Assembly (NCBI GenBank): GCA_029976025.1
Contig: JARKNX010000036.1
Coordinates: 1 to 64,000 of the forward strand
Length of the DNA stretch: 64,000 nt
DNA from: Aggregatilineales bacterium
GTDB taxonomy: Bacteria > Chloroflexota > Anaerolineae > Aggregatilineales > Ch27
Direction: 5' to 3'
Of the stretch, positions 22,156 through 32,625 are shown one piece after another; within the stretch, counting starts at the first letter, position 1, and every line of letters starts with the position of its first letter. Under the pieces are notes generated by a model. The model ran no database searches and was not told where the DNA came from. It saw only the letters and a list, made by a program, of their open reading frames with translations. The translations under genes and the position numbers were made by a program.

Positions 22156-23700
22156 CTATATTTCGTCCATCCTCAGGCCGGGCAGACTGTCCATCTTCAA
22201 CTGCGGGCGCGTCCTGATCCGGTACGCCAGCCAGGCGGCCCCGACCCCGGCCAGGACGGCCAGCGGCGCCTGCAGAATGATGTAGTAGCGCTGAATGGGG
22301 AGCTTATTCATGAGCAGGGCCAGGACGATGAATAGCAGCCACAGGGACATCAGGAGCGCCTCCCCGGCGCGCCGCCGCTGGATCAGCGCGGCAACCCCGC
22401 CCAGCAGCAGGCCGATCTCCAGCAGGCCCCACAGGGCGCCGCTCCGTCCCTTCAGCAGCGTGCCATCATAGGCCTGAATCTGGGCCGTGATGGTGTCGAA
22501 TGTGGACCATGCCGGGGCTTCGTAGTACTGCGTCTCGGCGAAGAATGCCTGGTCAGCCAGCGCGATCAGGCGCTCGCCCGGCGTGGACAACTCGCCCAGC
22601 GCCGCCCCCTGCATCGCCATCAGCCGGTTGCGCTGCTGGAAGATGAAGTAGGGGAGGTCAACCAGCTCAGCCCACAGTATCGGCTGCAGGATCGAGACCA
22701 GGAGCAGCGCCAGCCCGGCCCCGCCGCGCGCGATCCAGCGGGCGCGGGAGCGCCACTCCACCGCGAAGGCCATCAGCAGGGCAGCCAGCGCCGCCAGCCC
22801 CAGCACGCGCGGCCACGACCACCACACCGGCATGAGGATGATGGCGACCATGTAGGCGAAAGTCCCGGCGCTGAGCACGGCCAGCACATGCTGACGGTTG
22901 AAGCGGAAGGAGGGCGCAGTCGTGATCCAGCGGGTCAGGAGGGGGGCGAACAGGACAGCGGCGAAGGCGGCGGCGGTGACGATGGCGGCGGTGTGCTTGG
23001 CGGCAATGGCCGCGCCGCCCGCCGCGCCGAGGGCGATATACCACGCATACACCCGGTTGCGGGTGACGCCGGGCCGCGCCTGAGCCTGGACCGCCCGCAG
23101 CGCGATCAGGACGGTCAGCGCCGTGAAGAACAGCATCGCGCCTTCCTGCATCGCCCGCCGCCCGTTGATCAGGATGGCCGGGTCGGTGATGTAGAGCAGG
23201 CTGGCTACCCAGGCCGCCAGACGGCTGCCGCTGAGGCCCCGGGCGATACCGTACAGGGCGATTACGCTGAGAATGGTGAACAGGGTAGAGGGCGTGCGCG
23301 AGACGGCCAGCAGCCGCTCCGAAGGCAGATTGCCCGCCCGCTGGTTGAGCGTCCACTCCCAGGGGCCGGGAGAGCTGACGATGTTCCAGTCCCACGAGGT
23401 GTTGACCTGGCTCGCGTCGATACCGGCCAGGCTGCGGGCCAGGCCGATGGTCAGCGGATTGATCGCGCCGACCATCACCCGCTGCCACTGGGCGTCCAGG
23501 TCGGGGGGGCGCTGCTGGAACGGCACGCTGGACGCTTCCCCCCACAGGAACAGCCGATCGTAGTCCAGACTCAGCCAGGTGAAGGTGGTTTCGTCCCCGT
23601 GCAGAGGGACGGCGTCCCGCCCGGCGAACACAAACAGGCCGATCAGGGCCAGAAAGACGATATCCAGCAAGATGAGCAGGCGCTTTCGGCGTGACATCAT
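22156..23700 (-). CDS. GT39/ArnT-like membrane glycosyltransferase
   Basis: Many TM helices; early acidic motif VPLHGDETTFTW typical of GT-C enzymes. Confidence 0.75.
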   Translation of the reverse strand: MMSRRKRLLILLDIVFLALIGLFVFAGRDAVPLHGDETTFTWLSLDYDRLFLWGEASSVPFQQRPPDLDAQWQRVMVGAINPLTIGLARSLAGIDASQVNTSWDWNIVSSPGPWEWTLNQRAGNLPSERLLAVSRTPSTLFTILSVIALYGIARGLSGSRLAAWVASLLYITDPAILINGRRAMQEGAMLFFTALTVLIALRAVQAQARPGVTRNRVYAWYIALGAAGGAAIAAKHTAAIVTAAAFAAVLFAPLLTRWITTAPSFRFNRQHVLAVLSAGTFAYMVAIILMPVWWSWPRVLGLAALAALLMAFAVEWRSRARWIARGGAGLALLLVSILQPILWAELVDLPYFIFQQRNRLMAMQGAALGELSTPGERLIALADQAFFAETQYYEAPAWSTFDTITAQIQAYDGTLLKGRSGALWGLLEIGLLLGGVAALIQRRRAGEALLMSLWLLFIVLALLMNKLPIQRYYIILQAPLAVLAGVGAAWLAYRIRTRPQLKMDSLPGLRMDEI

Positions 23701-23738
23701 ACTCCCCCCTGTCGTCGCCAGCGGATGCGTGACGCGGA

Positions 23739-24965
23739 TCAGTCTTCGGCGAGCAGCTCCCGCGCAGCGGCCAGCAGCAGCTCCAGCCGGTCGGCGGGCA
23801 CTTCCTGCTGCTCAAAGTAGCGGATCAGCAGTTCCTCCGGCGTGCGTTGTTCCGGGTTCTGGCCGAGTCGCGAGCGGAGCGGGTGGGCTACCTCCTGCTG
23901 CAGCGCGGCGACATGGTCGGCCCCGGCGGCGATCAGCGCGCGCCGGATCTCGCCATCCCGCAGCAGCGCGGCGTTGTGCTCCTCCAGGCGGATCATGACG
24001 CGCACCACTGCTCCGGCCACGTCCACTCCGCTCACAATGCGGAGGACCTCGGCGGTGGGGTCACGGCTGGCGCGGACATCCGCCTGGATGGTGAGGAATG
24101 GCCGCGCCGCGACTTCCACGAAGCGCCAGGCGGCGTTCCCCCGCGCCACCTCCACCCGGCAGAAGCCTTTCGGCTCGCCTTCCTCGCTGAAGTCCAGCCG
24201 CTCGATACTCCCGCTGTAGACGATAGGCGGCTGCCCGGCGGCGACGGCCTGATGGCGGTGCAGGTGGCCGAGGGCCACATAGTCCCAGCGCGGATCAGCC
24301 AGTGCCTCCGGACGGATGGCCGCGTCCCGCCCCAGCATGATCGCCTTTTCGCTCCCTGCCAGCGCCCCGGCGACGCTGAAGTGCCCCATCAGCATGCGCG
24401 GCGCCGGGTCGGCATCGACCTCCTCGGCCAGCCGGCGCAGCTTTTCCTCGACCGCCTGGCGAAGCAGATCATCGGCCTCGTGGGGAGTCAGCCGGCGCGC
24501 CCGGCGTTCGGGCAGGAAGGCGGCCCGATCCGGGTAGGGGGCCGTCGCCACCTGCACGGGGCCGCGCCGCGTCTCCACCCGGTGGACGGCGTAGCTCCCG
24601 CCCACGATCACATTGGGGACCTGAAGCGTGTCGTAAATCTCGATGCTGGCGGCCTTGCCGGGGCCGGCGGGCAGATCGTGGCTGCCCACCAGGAGGACGA
24701 CCGGGCACAGCGCAGCTATGTCGCGGACAAACCGGGCAAATTCCCGCTGGTAGGTGGGGTTGGGGGTGCGCGTCCTGAATGCGTCACCGGCGAAAAGGAC
24801 CAGATCGGCCTCCTCCGCGGCGGCGTAATCGCGCACTTCCTCCAGCCGGGCGATGAAGTCCAGGGCGCGGGAACTCAGGCCGGTCGCCGGATCGGCGCGC
24901 CCGTACGTCTCCAGCCCCAGGTGCACATCGGCGAAATGCAGCAGACGGATCGGTTCAGCGGCCAT
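23739..24965 (-). CDS. sbcD: SbcD-like exonuclease subunit
   Basis: LLHFADVHLG, LFAGDAFR, GSHD, GHFSVAG, ALGHLHRHQ metallophosphoesterase motifs; start MAAEPIRLLHFADVH. Confidence 0.9.
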   Translation of the reverse strand: MAAEPIRLLHFADVHLGLETYGRADPATGLSSRALDFIARLEEVRDYAAAEEADLVLFAGDAFRTRTPNPTYQREFARFVRDIAALCPVVLLVGSHDLPAGPGKAASIEIYDTLQVPNVIVGGSYAVHRVETRRGPVQVATAPYPDRAAFLPERRARRLTPHEADDLLRQAVEEKLRRLAEEVDADPAPRMLMGHFSVAGALAGSEKAIMLGRDAAIRPEALADPRWDYVALGHLHRHQAVAAGQPPIVYSGSIERLDFSEEGEPKGFCRVEVARGNAAWRFVEVAARPFLTIQADVRASRDPTAEVLRIVSGVDVAGAVVRVMIRLEEHNAALLRDGEIRRALIAAGADHVAALQQEVAHPLRSRLGQNPEQRTPEELLIRYFEQQEVPADRLELLLAAARELLAED

Positions 24966-24967
24966 GC

Positions 24968-25384
24968 TCACCCCATATCCGGGCCGGTTTTCGCTTCGAA
25001 GCAGGCGCCGTGGCGCAGGAACCAGGCGAACAGGGCCGCCCCCACGACGACGTTGAGGATGTTGCCGTTCTGAAGCAGCCCGCCCCCGTCCAGAATCTGG
25101 AACAGGCTGAGGATCACCTGTAAGCCGTGCACAGCCATCGCCAGCAGCCGCGCCCACATCTGCCGCCGTTCGACGCCCCGGGCCATGATGAACAGGAGCG
25201 CCGGCAGGCCGAGCAGCACCAGGATCAGCAGCCCGGCGCTGATGACCTCCTCCGGCTGGCGGGCGATGATCACGCCGAATGAGGCGAGCAGCGCGACGAA
25301 GGCGATGAGGCTGACCAGCTTGACCGCGCCGGCATAGAGCCGGATGAATCGGGGCGGGCTGATGATCGCGGCCAGATTGCTCAT
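24968..25384 (-). CDS. small membrane protein, hypothetical
   Basis: 138-aa ORF with about four TM helices, tightly linked to neighbours. Confidence 0.7.
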   Translation of the reverse strand: MSNLAAIISPPRFIRLYAGAVKLVSLIAFVALLASFGVIIARQPEEVISAGLLILVLLGLPALLFIMARGVERRQMWARLLAMAVHGLQVILSLFQILDGGGLLQNGNILNVVVGAALFAWFLRHGACFEAKTGPDMG

Positions 25385-26778
25385 GTCAGTTTGCCCACCC
25401 GCCGGAACAGATACCGCCCGTAAACCATCTCGATTCGTTCGGCTGCGCCCTCGCCGCTCACGCGGAAATCTGTCGGATATTGCAGGCCGTTTGCCAGCGT
25501 GTAGAACGCGGTGGGTTGGACGGCTTCCAGCTCATAGGGGACGAGGGGGACGGTTGTGGTGTTATGCCTGTCGCTTATCTCAAGCATCATGAAGCCGCCG
25601 GCCGGACTGACGCGGGCCTGCATGGTCCCCCGGTAGGTCTCGTAAACGCCGCTCAGTTTCTTCTGCCACTTTTCGAGCTGCACGAAGGGGAGGGCGTCCG
25701 GGTCGTGGCCCAGCAGCTCCGCCAGCCCGTACAGCGCGAACTGGCTCATCGGGTAGCCGGTCCCGTTGCCGAGCACGACGATGCCGACGTTCAGGTCGGG
25801 GATGAAGGCCATATTCGAGGTGGCGATGCCGACCGAGCCGCCGTGCCCGATTACGCGGTGACCGTAGAAGTCGGGCGTCACCATCAGCCCGTAACCATAG
25901 CCCGAATTGCCGAAGGGGCTGCCGCGCTCCGGCGTGGTCGTGCGCGGCGTCATCATCTCGCGCAGGGAGTCCGGGCTGATCAGGCGCTCTCCGCTGTCGC
26001 TCACCCCGTTGTTGAGGAACATCATCAGGTAACGGGCCATGTCCGGCGCGTTGCTGATCAGCCCGCCGTCGGCGGTGACGCGGCCAAAGGTATAGGTCTT
26101 CGGCAGGCGGTTATGTTCCCGGTCGATCGTATAGGGGACGGCGGCGTCGGGGTCAGCATCATACCGCGCCCGGTCGAAGAAGCTGCGCGCCATCCCCAGC
26201 GGCCTGAGGATATGCTGGGTGATGTAGTCGCGAAAGGGCATCCCGCTGCGCTGCTCGATTACAGCGCCCAGCAGGGCATAACCTTCATTGAGATAGTACC
26301 ACCGCTCGCCCGGCTTATTGAGCGCCCAGTCGCCGGCGTCGCGCATGAAGGCCAGTACATCATCAGCGGATGCGATGGGCAGCGGGACCCCGCCGCCGCC
26401 GGAAGCCGCCGTCAGCATTTGCTCGGCGTAAGCCAGCGCGGGCAGCCCGGAGGTATGCGACATCAGGTGCCACAGCCGGACTGGCTCGCCGCCGGGGCGA
26501 ATCTGAAAGGCGGGGATATGATCTTCCAGCGGATCATCCGGGCGGAGCTTGCCCGCCTCGGCCAGTTGCAGGATCGCCAGACAGGTGAATGACTTGGTCA
26601 TGGAGGCGATGGCGTAGGCCGTTTCCGGCGTGGCCGGCAGACCCTGCTCCAGATCGCGGAAGCCGAATCCCCGCGCCCAGATCACTTCGCCGTCGCGCAC
26701 GATGGCGGCGCTCAGGCCGGGCAGATATGTTTCGGCGAGCTGGTCAAAAATGAAGGCTTCAAATTTACTGAAGGACAT
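25381..26778 (-). CDS. beta-lactamase-family serine hydrolase
   Basis: AIASMTKSFTCLAILQLAE (SxxK), YLNEGYALLG (YxN-like), HRVIGHGGSVG (HxG). Confidence 0.92.
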   Translation of the reverse strand: MSFSKFEAFIFDQLAETYLPGLSAAIVRDGEVIWARGFGFRDLEQGLPATPETAYAIASMTKSFTCLAILQLAEAGKLRPDDPLEDHIPAFQIRPGGEPVRLWHLMSHTSGLPALAYAEQMLTAASGGGGVPLPIASADDVLAFMRDAGDWALNKPGERWYYLNEGYALLGAVIEQRSGMPFRDYITQHILRPLGMARSFFDRARYDADPDAAVPYTIDREHNRLPKTYTFGRVTADGGLISNAPDMARYLMMFLNNGVSDSGERLISPDSLREMMTPRTTTPERGSPFGNSGYGYGLMVTPDFYGHRVIGHGGSVGIATSNMAFIPDLNVGIVVLGNGTGYPMSQFALYGLAELLGHDPDALPFVQLEKWQKKLSGVYETYRGTMQARVSPAGGFMMLEISDRHNTTTVPLVPYELEAVQPTAFYTLANGLQYPTDFRVSGEGAAERIEMVYGRYLFRRVGKLT

Positions 26779-26982
26779 GCCGTCACCCCCCTTGAAAAGC
26801 TCGGATAAGACGGGAGCGAGTGTAAACCGCCCCCGGTTGGGTGTCAAACGGCGGCCCTGTAGGCGGCGGCTCGAAGCCCGTTGATTTGAGCCTCACCCGC
26901 GGCCTTTCCCCGGGCGAGGTAAGACAAGGGGCCTGAAGCCCCTCGCCCGTGGAATTGCGCGATCTCTTTGCAAACGGCGGAT

Positions 26983-27993
26983 TTATGCCATGGCCTGTTC
27001 AGCCGGCTGTGACAGGTGGCCGTGTTCGGTGAACCAGGTGATGGTGTCCTGAATCGTCTCGATCAGCGGGCGCGGGCTGTAGCCCAGCTCGCGGGCGGCG
27101 CGGTTATGGCTGATCTGGCAGTTGCCGCTCAGCTCCTCCAGCGCGACGGGAGTCAGGCGGGCGGGCTGCCCCATCAGGCGGTTGACGGCGGTGTGCACCG
27201 GGGCGTAAAGCTGGGCGGCCCACAGCGGCACAACGGCGCGCGGCTCCGGCGCCCGGGCGACGGCGGCGACCATCCCGGCAATATCGCGCAGCGTGGCGTA
27301 GTGGCCGGAGAGCAGGTACTGTCGCCCGGCGGGCGCGCTCTGCTCGGCGCGCAGCGCGCCCGCGACCACATCGCGCACATCGACCCAGTCGCAGCCGCCC
27401 TCAATCAGGACGGGCATCCGCCCCTGGGCCATCTCGATCAGCACGCTGCCGAAGAGCGAAGGGATGAAGTCGTTGGGGCCGATGATCCCGGTCGGGCGGA
27501 TAATCACGGCATCCAGGCCGCGCTCCACGCCGCGCAGGACGGCTATCTCGCCCGCTGCCTTGGTCCAGTTGTAAGGGGCGCCCTGGCCGGGGGCGATCAG
27601 CGGGTTGAATTCGTCCACCGGCTCATCCAGCGGTTCCTGCACAACGGCGTGAAAAGAGCTGAAGTGCACCAGCCGCCGCACGCCGCACGCCAGACTGGCC
27701 TCGACAACGTTCTGCGCTCCGCCGATATTAATAGCCTCCACCAGCGGCCGTTCGGCAGGCAGGAGAGAGATGAAGCTGGCCAGGTGGTAGACTACATCCG
27801 CGCCGGCGAAGGCGCTGCGCAGCGAGGCCAGATCGCGGACATCCCCCGTCACGATCTCCACATCGAGATCGGCCAGGCGTTCCCGCTCAGCTTCCTGATA
27901 GATCACAGCCCGGACGGGGCGCCCCGCTGCCAGCAGCGCGCGGGTCAGGTTGCCGCCCACAAATCCAGAAGCTCCGGTTACAACAGTGGTCAT
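26983..27993 (-). CDS. NAD-dependent epimerase/dehydratase (extended SDR)
   Basis: MTTVVTGASGFVGGNLTRALL; YNWTKAAGE (YxxxK). Confidence 0.93.
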   Translation of the reverse strand: MTTVVTGASGFVGGNLTRALLAAGRPVRAVIYQEAERERLADLDVEIVTGDVRDLASLRSAFAGADVVYHLASFISLLPAERPLVEAINIGGAQNVVEASLACGVRRLVHFSSFHAVVQEPLDEPVDEFNPLIAPGQGAPYNWTKAAGEIAVLRGVERGLDAVIIRPTGIIGPNDFIPSLFGSVLIEMAQGRMPVLIEGGCDWVDVRDVVAGALRAEQSAPAGRQYLLSGHYATLRDIAGMVAAVARAPEPRAVVPLWAAQLYAPVHTAVNRLMGQPARLTPVALEELSGNCQISHNRAARELGYSPRPLIETIQDTITWFTEHGHLSQPAEQAMA

Positions 27994-28031
27994 ACATCCT
28001 CCCTGTAAAGGTAGCAGGCCAATGCTGATTA

Positions 28032-30686
28032 TCAGCGGTCAGCAGGGGAGATTGGCGCATGCTCTTGCTGCGGCGCAATTTTGTCCGGGCTGTCGGATGC
28101 GGCGACGGCCCGGGGCGTTTTGCCCGGCCACCAGTTCCAGTGGTCCAGCAGCACAGCAATAGCCGGGACCAGCGCCGTGCGGATGACAAAGGTATCCAGC
28201 AGGACGCCGACGGCTACGGCCAGCCCGAGTTGCTTGAGGCCGGTGACTGTCCCGGCCATCATGGCGGCGAAGGTGCCAGCCATGATGATGCCCGCTGAGG
28301 TGATGATCGGGCCGGTGGCGGCAACGGCGCGGTGAACGCCTTCGCGCATCCCGTGCCGGGCTACTTCTTCCTTGACGCGGCCCATGAGGAAAATGTTGTA
28401 GTCCATGCCGAGCGCGATGAGCATGACGAAGATGAAGAACGGCGCCCACCACGTCAGCGCGGTTGTGCCGAAGAGCAATACCGAGGCCAGCCGCGTGATG
28501 CCCATGGTGGCAGCATAGCTGAGCAGGATGGTCAGGATGAGATATACCGGCGAAATCAGCGCCCGCAGCAGCAGGACCAGCACGACGAAGATGCCCAGCA
28601 GCACCAGCGAGAAGGAGCGGAACATATCGCGGTCCATTGTGTCGCGCAGGTCGGTCATCACGGTGGGCAGGCCGCTGACGGCGCGCACGCCGTTGGGGAC
28701 GATGCTGCGCAGGGACCGGATGACATTGGTGGCTTCGTCGCCGTACGGGTTCACGGCCAGGATCACTTCTAGCCGGGCGGCGGTGCGGTCGTCAGTCAGA
28801 TAGCGCCCCGCGAGCATCTGCAGGGGGTCCTGCCCCTGCAGGGCGGGCATCGCGCTGGAGAGAGCTGTATTCAGGGCCTCCGGGAGTTGCCCGGGGAAGT
28901 AGTATGCATTCTCCACGCTGGCGAAGGTCCCGGCCAGGGCGGACAGATGCGTCTGGAGCGCGGCCAGTGACCCGGACAGGCCGCCGGTGAGCGCCGCCGC
29001 CGGCAGCGTAGCCAGTGTGCTGCGGATGGCCTGCAGATCGGCATTGTCCGCCAGCGCCGGGTCCATGCCTTCCAGCGTGTTCAGATAGTCAGTGACGGCG
29101 GGCATGGCGCTCAGGGCGAGCTGGAGGGTCTGCGGCGTCAGGGCGCCGGCGGGCAGACCGCCATCACCGGTCGCCTCCGCCAGCAGATCGGCGGCCAGGG
29201 TGAGCTGCCGGTGGACGCTGGTGATATCGGTCAGGGTCTGGCCGTTTTGCGCCCCCAGCGGGTTGGAGATGCTGCGCACATCGGCGACGCCTGCCACGCC
29301 GCGCAACGTGTCGGTCCAGCGGGCGACTTCGGCCAGCGCCCGCTGCGGATCGAGATCGCTCAGCACGACATTGACTGTCTGAATCTGCCCGGCTCCCATG
29401 TGATCTTCGATGGCCGCGAAGCCCTGCCAGGCCTCGTTGGAAGCCGGCAGGTCGGCCAGCATGTTGTATGTCGTCTGCACCCCGGCGCCGTAGATAGCCA
29501 GCGGGACGAGCACGGCGGCGATCAGGACGATCGTCAGCACGGGGGAGCGCGAGACATGCTGAGAAATCCAGGCGTACAGGCGGCTGCTGGCTTCCTGATG
29601 GGTGGCCCGGCCCGGCCAGAAAGTGCGGCTGCCCATGACGGACAGGATGGCCGGGGTGAGCGTCAGGCCGGCGGCCAGCATGATGATCACGCCCAGGGCC
29701 AGGGCCGGCCCGCTCGTGTTGAAGAGGCCCATCTCAGCGAAGGCCATCGCAACAAAGCCGACGATCACCGTCCCGGCGCTGCTGGCGATTGTCTCGCCGA
29801 CGCGAGTCACCGTGCGCGCGGTCGCCGACCGGGTGGCTGCCCCGTTCTCGCCGACGGGGACATCGGCCATCTCTTCGCGGAAGCGGCTGATCAGAAAGAG
29901 GCAGTAATCTGTCCCGGCGCCGTACAGGATGACGACAAGGAGGACGTTGGTATAGGTGATCACCGTGATCAGCCAGGTGCCCAGCCAGGCGATGATGCCG
30001 CGCGAAATCAGGTACACCAGCGTGACCGTGATCAGCGGCACCAGCGGGCTGACGGGCGAGCGGTAAACCGCCAGCAGAAGCAGGATGACCAGCACAATGG
30101 TCACGATCAGGGTGCGATCGACGCTCTCCAACGCGGAGCGGGAATAGCCAGAGTAGATGGGGGAGTTGCCGGTCAGGTAGGTTTTGACGCCGGCAGGCGT
30201 GTTGGCGCCCAGATAGTCTTCAATCGTGCGGATGGTGTTGGCCGTGGAATCGTCCAGAATGTCGGAGGAGAGGCTCATCGTGATCAGGGCCAGCCTGCCA
30301 TCCGGGGCGATCAGGCTGTCGGCGACCAGCGGCATGCCGCTCGCGGGCGACATCAGGTCGGTGATGACGGCGGAGACTTCGCCCGTTTCCAGCCAGTTGG
30401 TCAGCGTCGCCATAAAAGCCCAGGCTTCGCCATCGCGAACCGTGCCTTCTGGCACTTCGATGGCGATAACCGCGCTGCCGGTCGTATTTTCACCGGGGAA
30501 GTAGGTCTGCATCTGCTCAAAGCCCTGCGCGTAAGGGGCATTAGCCGGCAGGAAATCCGCCGTGTCGCTGCTGGCGATATCTTCCATGCGCGGCGCGACA
30601 AGGGTGATCAGGACAGCCAGCGTCACCCAGCCGACAATGATTGCCCAGCGATTACGAGCAGAAAAACGGCCAATTCGTGCGAACAT
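28032..30686 (-). CDS. MMPL/RND family transporter
   Basis: 884 aa with duplicated RND layout; GAGTDYCLFLISRFREE and ALGMDYNIFLMGRVKEE. Confidence 0.92.
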   Translation of the reverse strand: MFARIGRFSARNRWAIIVGWVTLAVLITLVAPRMEDIASSDTADFLPANAPYAQGFEQMQTYFPGENTTGSAVIAIEVPEGTVRDGEAWAFMATLTNWLETGEVSAVITDLMSPASGMPLVADSLIAPDGRLALITMSLSSDILDDSTANTIRTIEDYLGANTPAGVKTYLTGNSPIYSGYSRSALESVDRTLIVTIVLVILLLLAVYRSPVSPLVPLITVTLVYLISRGIIAWLGTWLITVITYTNVLLVVILYGAGTDYCLFLISRFREEMADVPVGENGAATRSATARTVTRVGETIASSAGTVIVGFVAMAFAEMGLFNTSGPALALGVIIMLAAGLTLTPAILSVMGSRTFWPGRATHQEASSRLYAWISQHVSRSPVLTIVLIAAVLVPLAIYGAGVQTTYNMLADLPASNEAWQGFAAIEDHMGAGQIQTVNVVLSDLDPQRALAEVARWTDTLRGVAGVADVRSISNPLGAQNGQTLTDITSVHRQLTLAADLLAEATGDGGLPAGALTPQTLQLALSAMPAVTDYLNTLEGMDPALADNADLQAIRSTLATLPAAALTGGLSGSLAALQTHLSALAGTFASVENAYYFPGQLPEALNTALSSAMPALQGQDPLQMLAGRYLTDDRTAARLEVILAVNPYGDEATNVIRSLRSIVPNGVRAVSGLPTVMTDLRDTMDRDMFRSFSLVLLGIFVVLVLLLRALISPVYLILTILLSYAATMGITRLASVLLFGTTALTWWAPFFIFVMLIALGMDYNIFLMGRVKEEVARHGMREGVHRAVAATGPIITSAGIIMAGTFAAMMAGTVTGLKQLGLAVAVGVLLDTFVIRTALVPAIAVLLDHWNWWPGKTPRAVAASDSPDKIAPQQEHAPISPADR

Positions 30687-30744
30687 CGGTCAGCGTCCCT
30701 TTTCTGGTTGTTATGCCCGTTCAGGTTTTCGATAAAGAAATACG

Positions 30745-31362
30745 CTACAAAGTTCCGGTATCCAGCCCGGCAACAGATATCACGTTGCTCATGCCTTCGG
30801 TCAGGAACTGAAAGAGGAAGTCGGCCATCTCATCTGGAGACAGGCCGTGATCATCCTCGATCCACCACAGGCCGAGCCGCACACCCGCCCCGGCCACAAA
30901 CTGCGCCACCAGCTCGCTCTGGAGGGCGGAGGTCCGCCCCGCCGTGCCTTCCTGGCGGAGCAGGTGCTCCACAAATTCGGCGTAGTAGTTGATCGCCATC
31001 AGGTTCAGCTCCGCCGAAGCCTGGTGACCGAGCATCAGCCGGAACAGGTCACGGTTCTCCGCCGAATAGTGAAAGACAGCGCGGATAGCTTCCTTGATCT
31101 GCCCCAGGGTGCGGTTGGCGGTGAGGTAGGGATCGACGCGCTGGCGAAGCTCCTCAAAGCCTTCGTGGATGAGGACGCGGGTGAGGTCCTCCTTGTCCTT
31201 GAAGTGCAGATAAAAGGTGCCCTTGCTGACATCCGCCGCTTCGGTGATATCCAGCACGCCGGTAGCCTCATAGCCGCGCGCGGCGATCACCTGCCGGGCG
31301 GCTTCCAGCAGTCTGCGGCGCGTGTCCAGCTTGCGACGTTCGTGCCTGGTGAGATCGGTCAT
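30745..31362 (-). CDS. TetR family transcriptional regulator
   Basis: N-terminal HTH: LLEAARQVIAARGYEATGVLDITEAADVSKGTFYLHFKDKEDL. Confidence 0.93.
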   Translation of the reverse strand: MTDLTRHERRKLDTRRRLLEAARQVIAARGYEATGVLDITEAADVSKGTFYLHFKDKEDLTRVLIHEGFEELRQRVDPYLTANRTLGQIKEAIRAVFHYSAENRDLFRLMLGHQASAELNLMAINYYAEFVEHLLRQEGTAGRTSALQSELVAQFVAGAGVRLGLWWIEDDHGLSPDEMADFLFQFLTEGMSNVISVAGLDTGTL

Positions 31363-31611
31363 AGCCTGCTGCCCTAAAGAATATCTGAAATGCTGGTCAC
31401 TATGGATGGTATTATACGTGGCGTTCAATTATAGATGTATAGGATAATTGTCATGAAGATCGCTGTGTGAGTTGCCTGAGCAGCGGGGGGCAGGCAGCGC
31501 GGAACGGGGAGGCCAGAAGCGGGTGGATGCGACGTTAATCACTGGCAGCTTTGCCTGAGCGGCACTATCATGGAGGCAGTGTGCCCATCTGAAACCGGAG
31601 GAAGCGTCCTG

Positions 31612-32625
31612 ATGAATTCGACCGAACGCCTGATGGCGCGGCTGCGCGGCGAACCGGTGGACCGCGTGCCCAACTTCAGCATCTATATGCAGTTCGCCGC
31701 GCACTATATCGGCCAGCCGCTCTCCCGCTACTATCTGGATTACCGCGTCCTGGCCGACGCCAACTTTGCGGTGCAGCGCGACTTTTCGCTGGATATCCTG
31801 CAGGCCATCTCCGACCCCTACCGCGAAGCATACGACATCGGCGCGCCAATTGAGTTCCCGGAGGACAATCTGCCGGTGCGGACCGGCTCCCTGCTCAATG
31901 GCACAGAGGACATCAGCAAGCTGAAGGCGCCCGATCCCGGCTCCGGACGGCGGATGAGCGACCGGCTGGCGGCGGTGCAGTTGATGAAGGAGCGCGCCGC
32001 TGGCGAGGTCCCGGTCATGGGGTGGGTGGAGGGCGCCCTGGCCGAGGCCGCTGACCTGCACGGCTTCAGCGAGATACTGCTGGCCCCCTACGACCGGCCG
32101 GAATGGCTGCGCGAGCTGCTGGAGTTCTGTACAGAGGTGGCGATCGCCTTCGCCCGCGCCCAGGTGGCCGCCGGGGCCGATATCATCGGCCTGGGCGATG
32201 CCATCGCTTCGCAGGTCTCACCGGCGATGTACGTGGAGTACGCGCTGCCGTATGAGCAGCGCATCTTCGCCGCTGTGCATGAGATGGGGGCGCTGGCCCG
32301 GCTGCATATCTGCGGCAACACAACCGGCATCCTGGACCTGATGCCGCAGTCCGGCGCGGACATCATCGACATCGACTGGATGGTGGATATGGGCGCGGCG
32401 GCGGAGGCTTTCGGGACGGTGGCCGCCGTATCCGGCAACCAGGACCCGGTGCGCGTCATGCTCAACGGCACGCCGGAGGAGGTCCGCGAGAAGGTGCTGG
32501 ACTGCCTGCATCGGGGCGGGCCGCGGTCGATCAGCAACGCCGGCTGTGAGATCCCCGACAGCACGCCAATCGCCAACCTGCACGCGCAAACGGCGGCCAT
32601 CGCCGAGTTCGGGCCGCAGGGGTAG
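31612..32625 (+). CDS. uroporphyrinogen decarboxylase-family protein (corrinoid methyltransferase-like)
   Basis: URO-D-type sequence with zinc-site-like motif LHICGNTTGIL; SD GGAGGAAG before ATG. Confidence 0.87.
   Translation: MNSTERLMARLRGEPVDRVPNFSIYMQFAAHYIGQPLSRYYLDYRVLADANFAVQRDFSLDILQAISDPYREAYDIGAPIEFPEDNLPVRTGSLLNGTEDISKLKAPDPGSGRRMSDRLAAVQLMKERAAGEVPVMGWVEGALAEAADLHGFSEILLAPYDRPEWLRELLEFCTEVAIAFARAQVAAGADIIGLGDAIASQVSPAMYVEYALPYEQRIFAAVHEMGALARLHICGNTTGILDLMPQSGADIIDIDWMVDMGAAAEAFGTVAAVSGNQDPVRVMLNGTPEEVREKVLDCLHRGGPRSISNAGCEIPDSTPIANLHAQTAAIAEFGPQG

Noticed and set aside
29211-30992. 593-aa plus-strand ORF antisense to the MMPL transporter
   Set aside because: Gln/Asp/Gly/Arg-rich artefact opposite a clear RND transporter.
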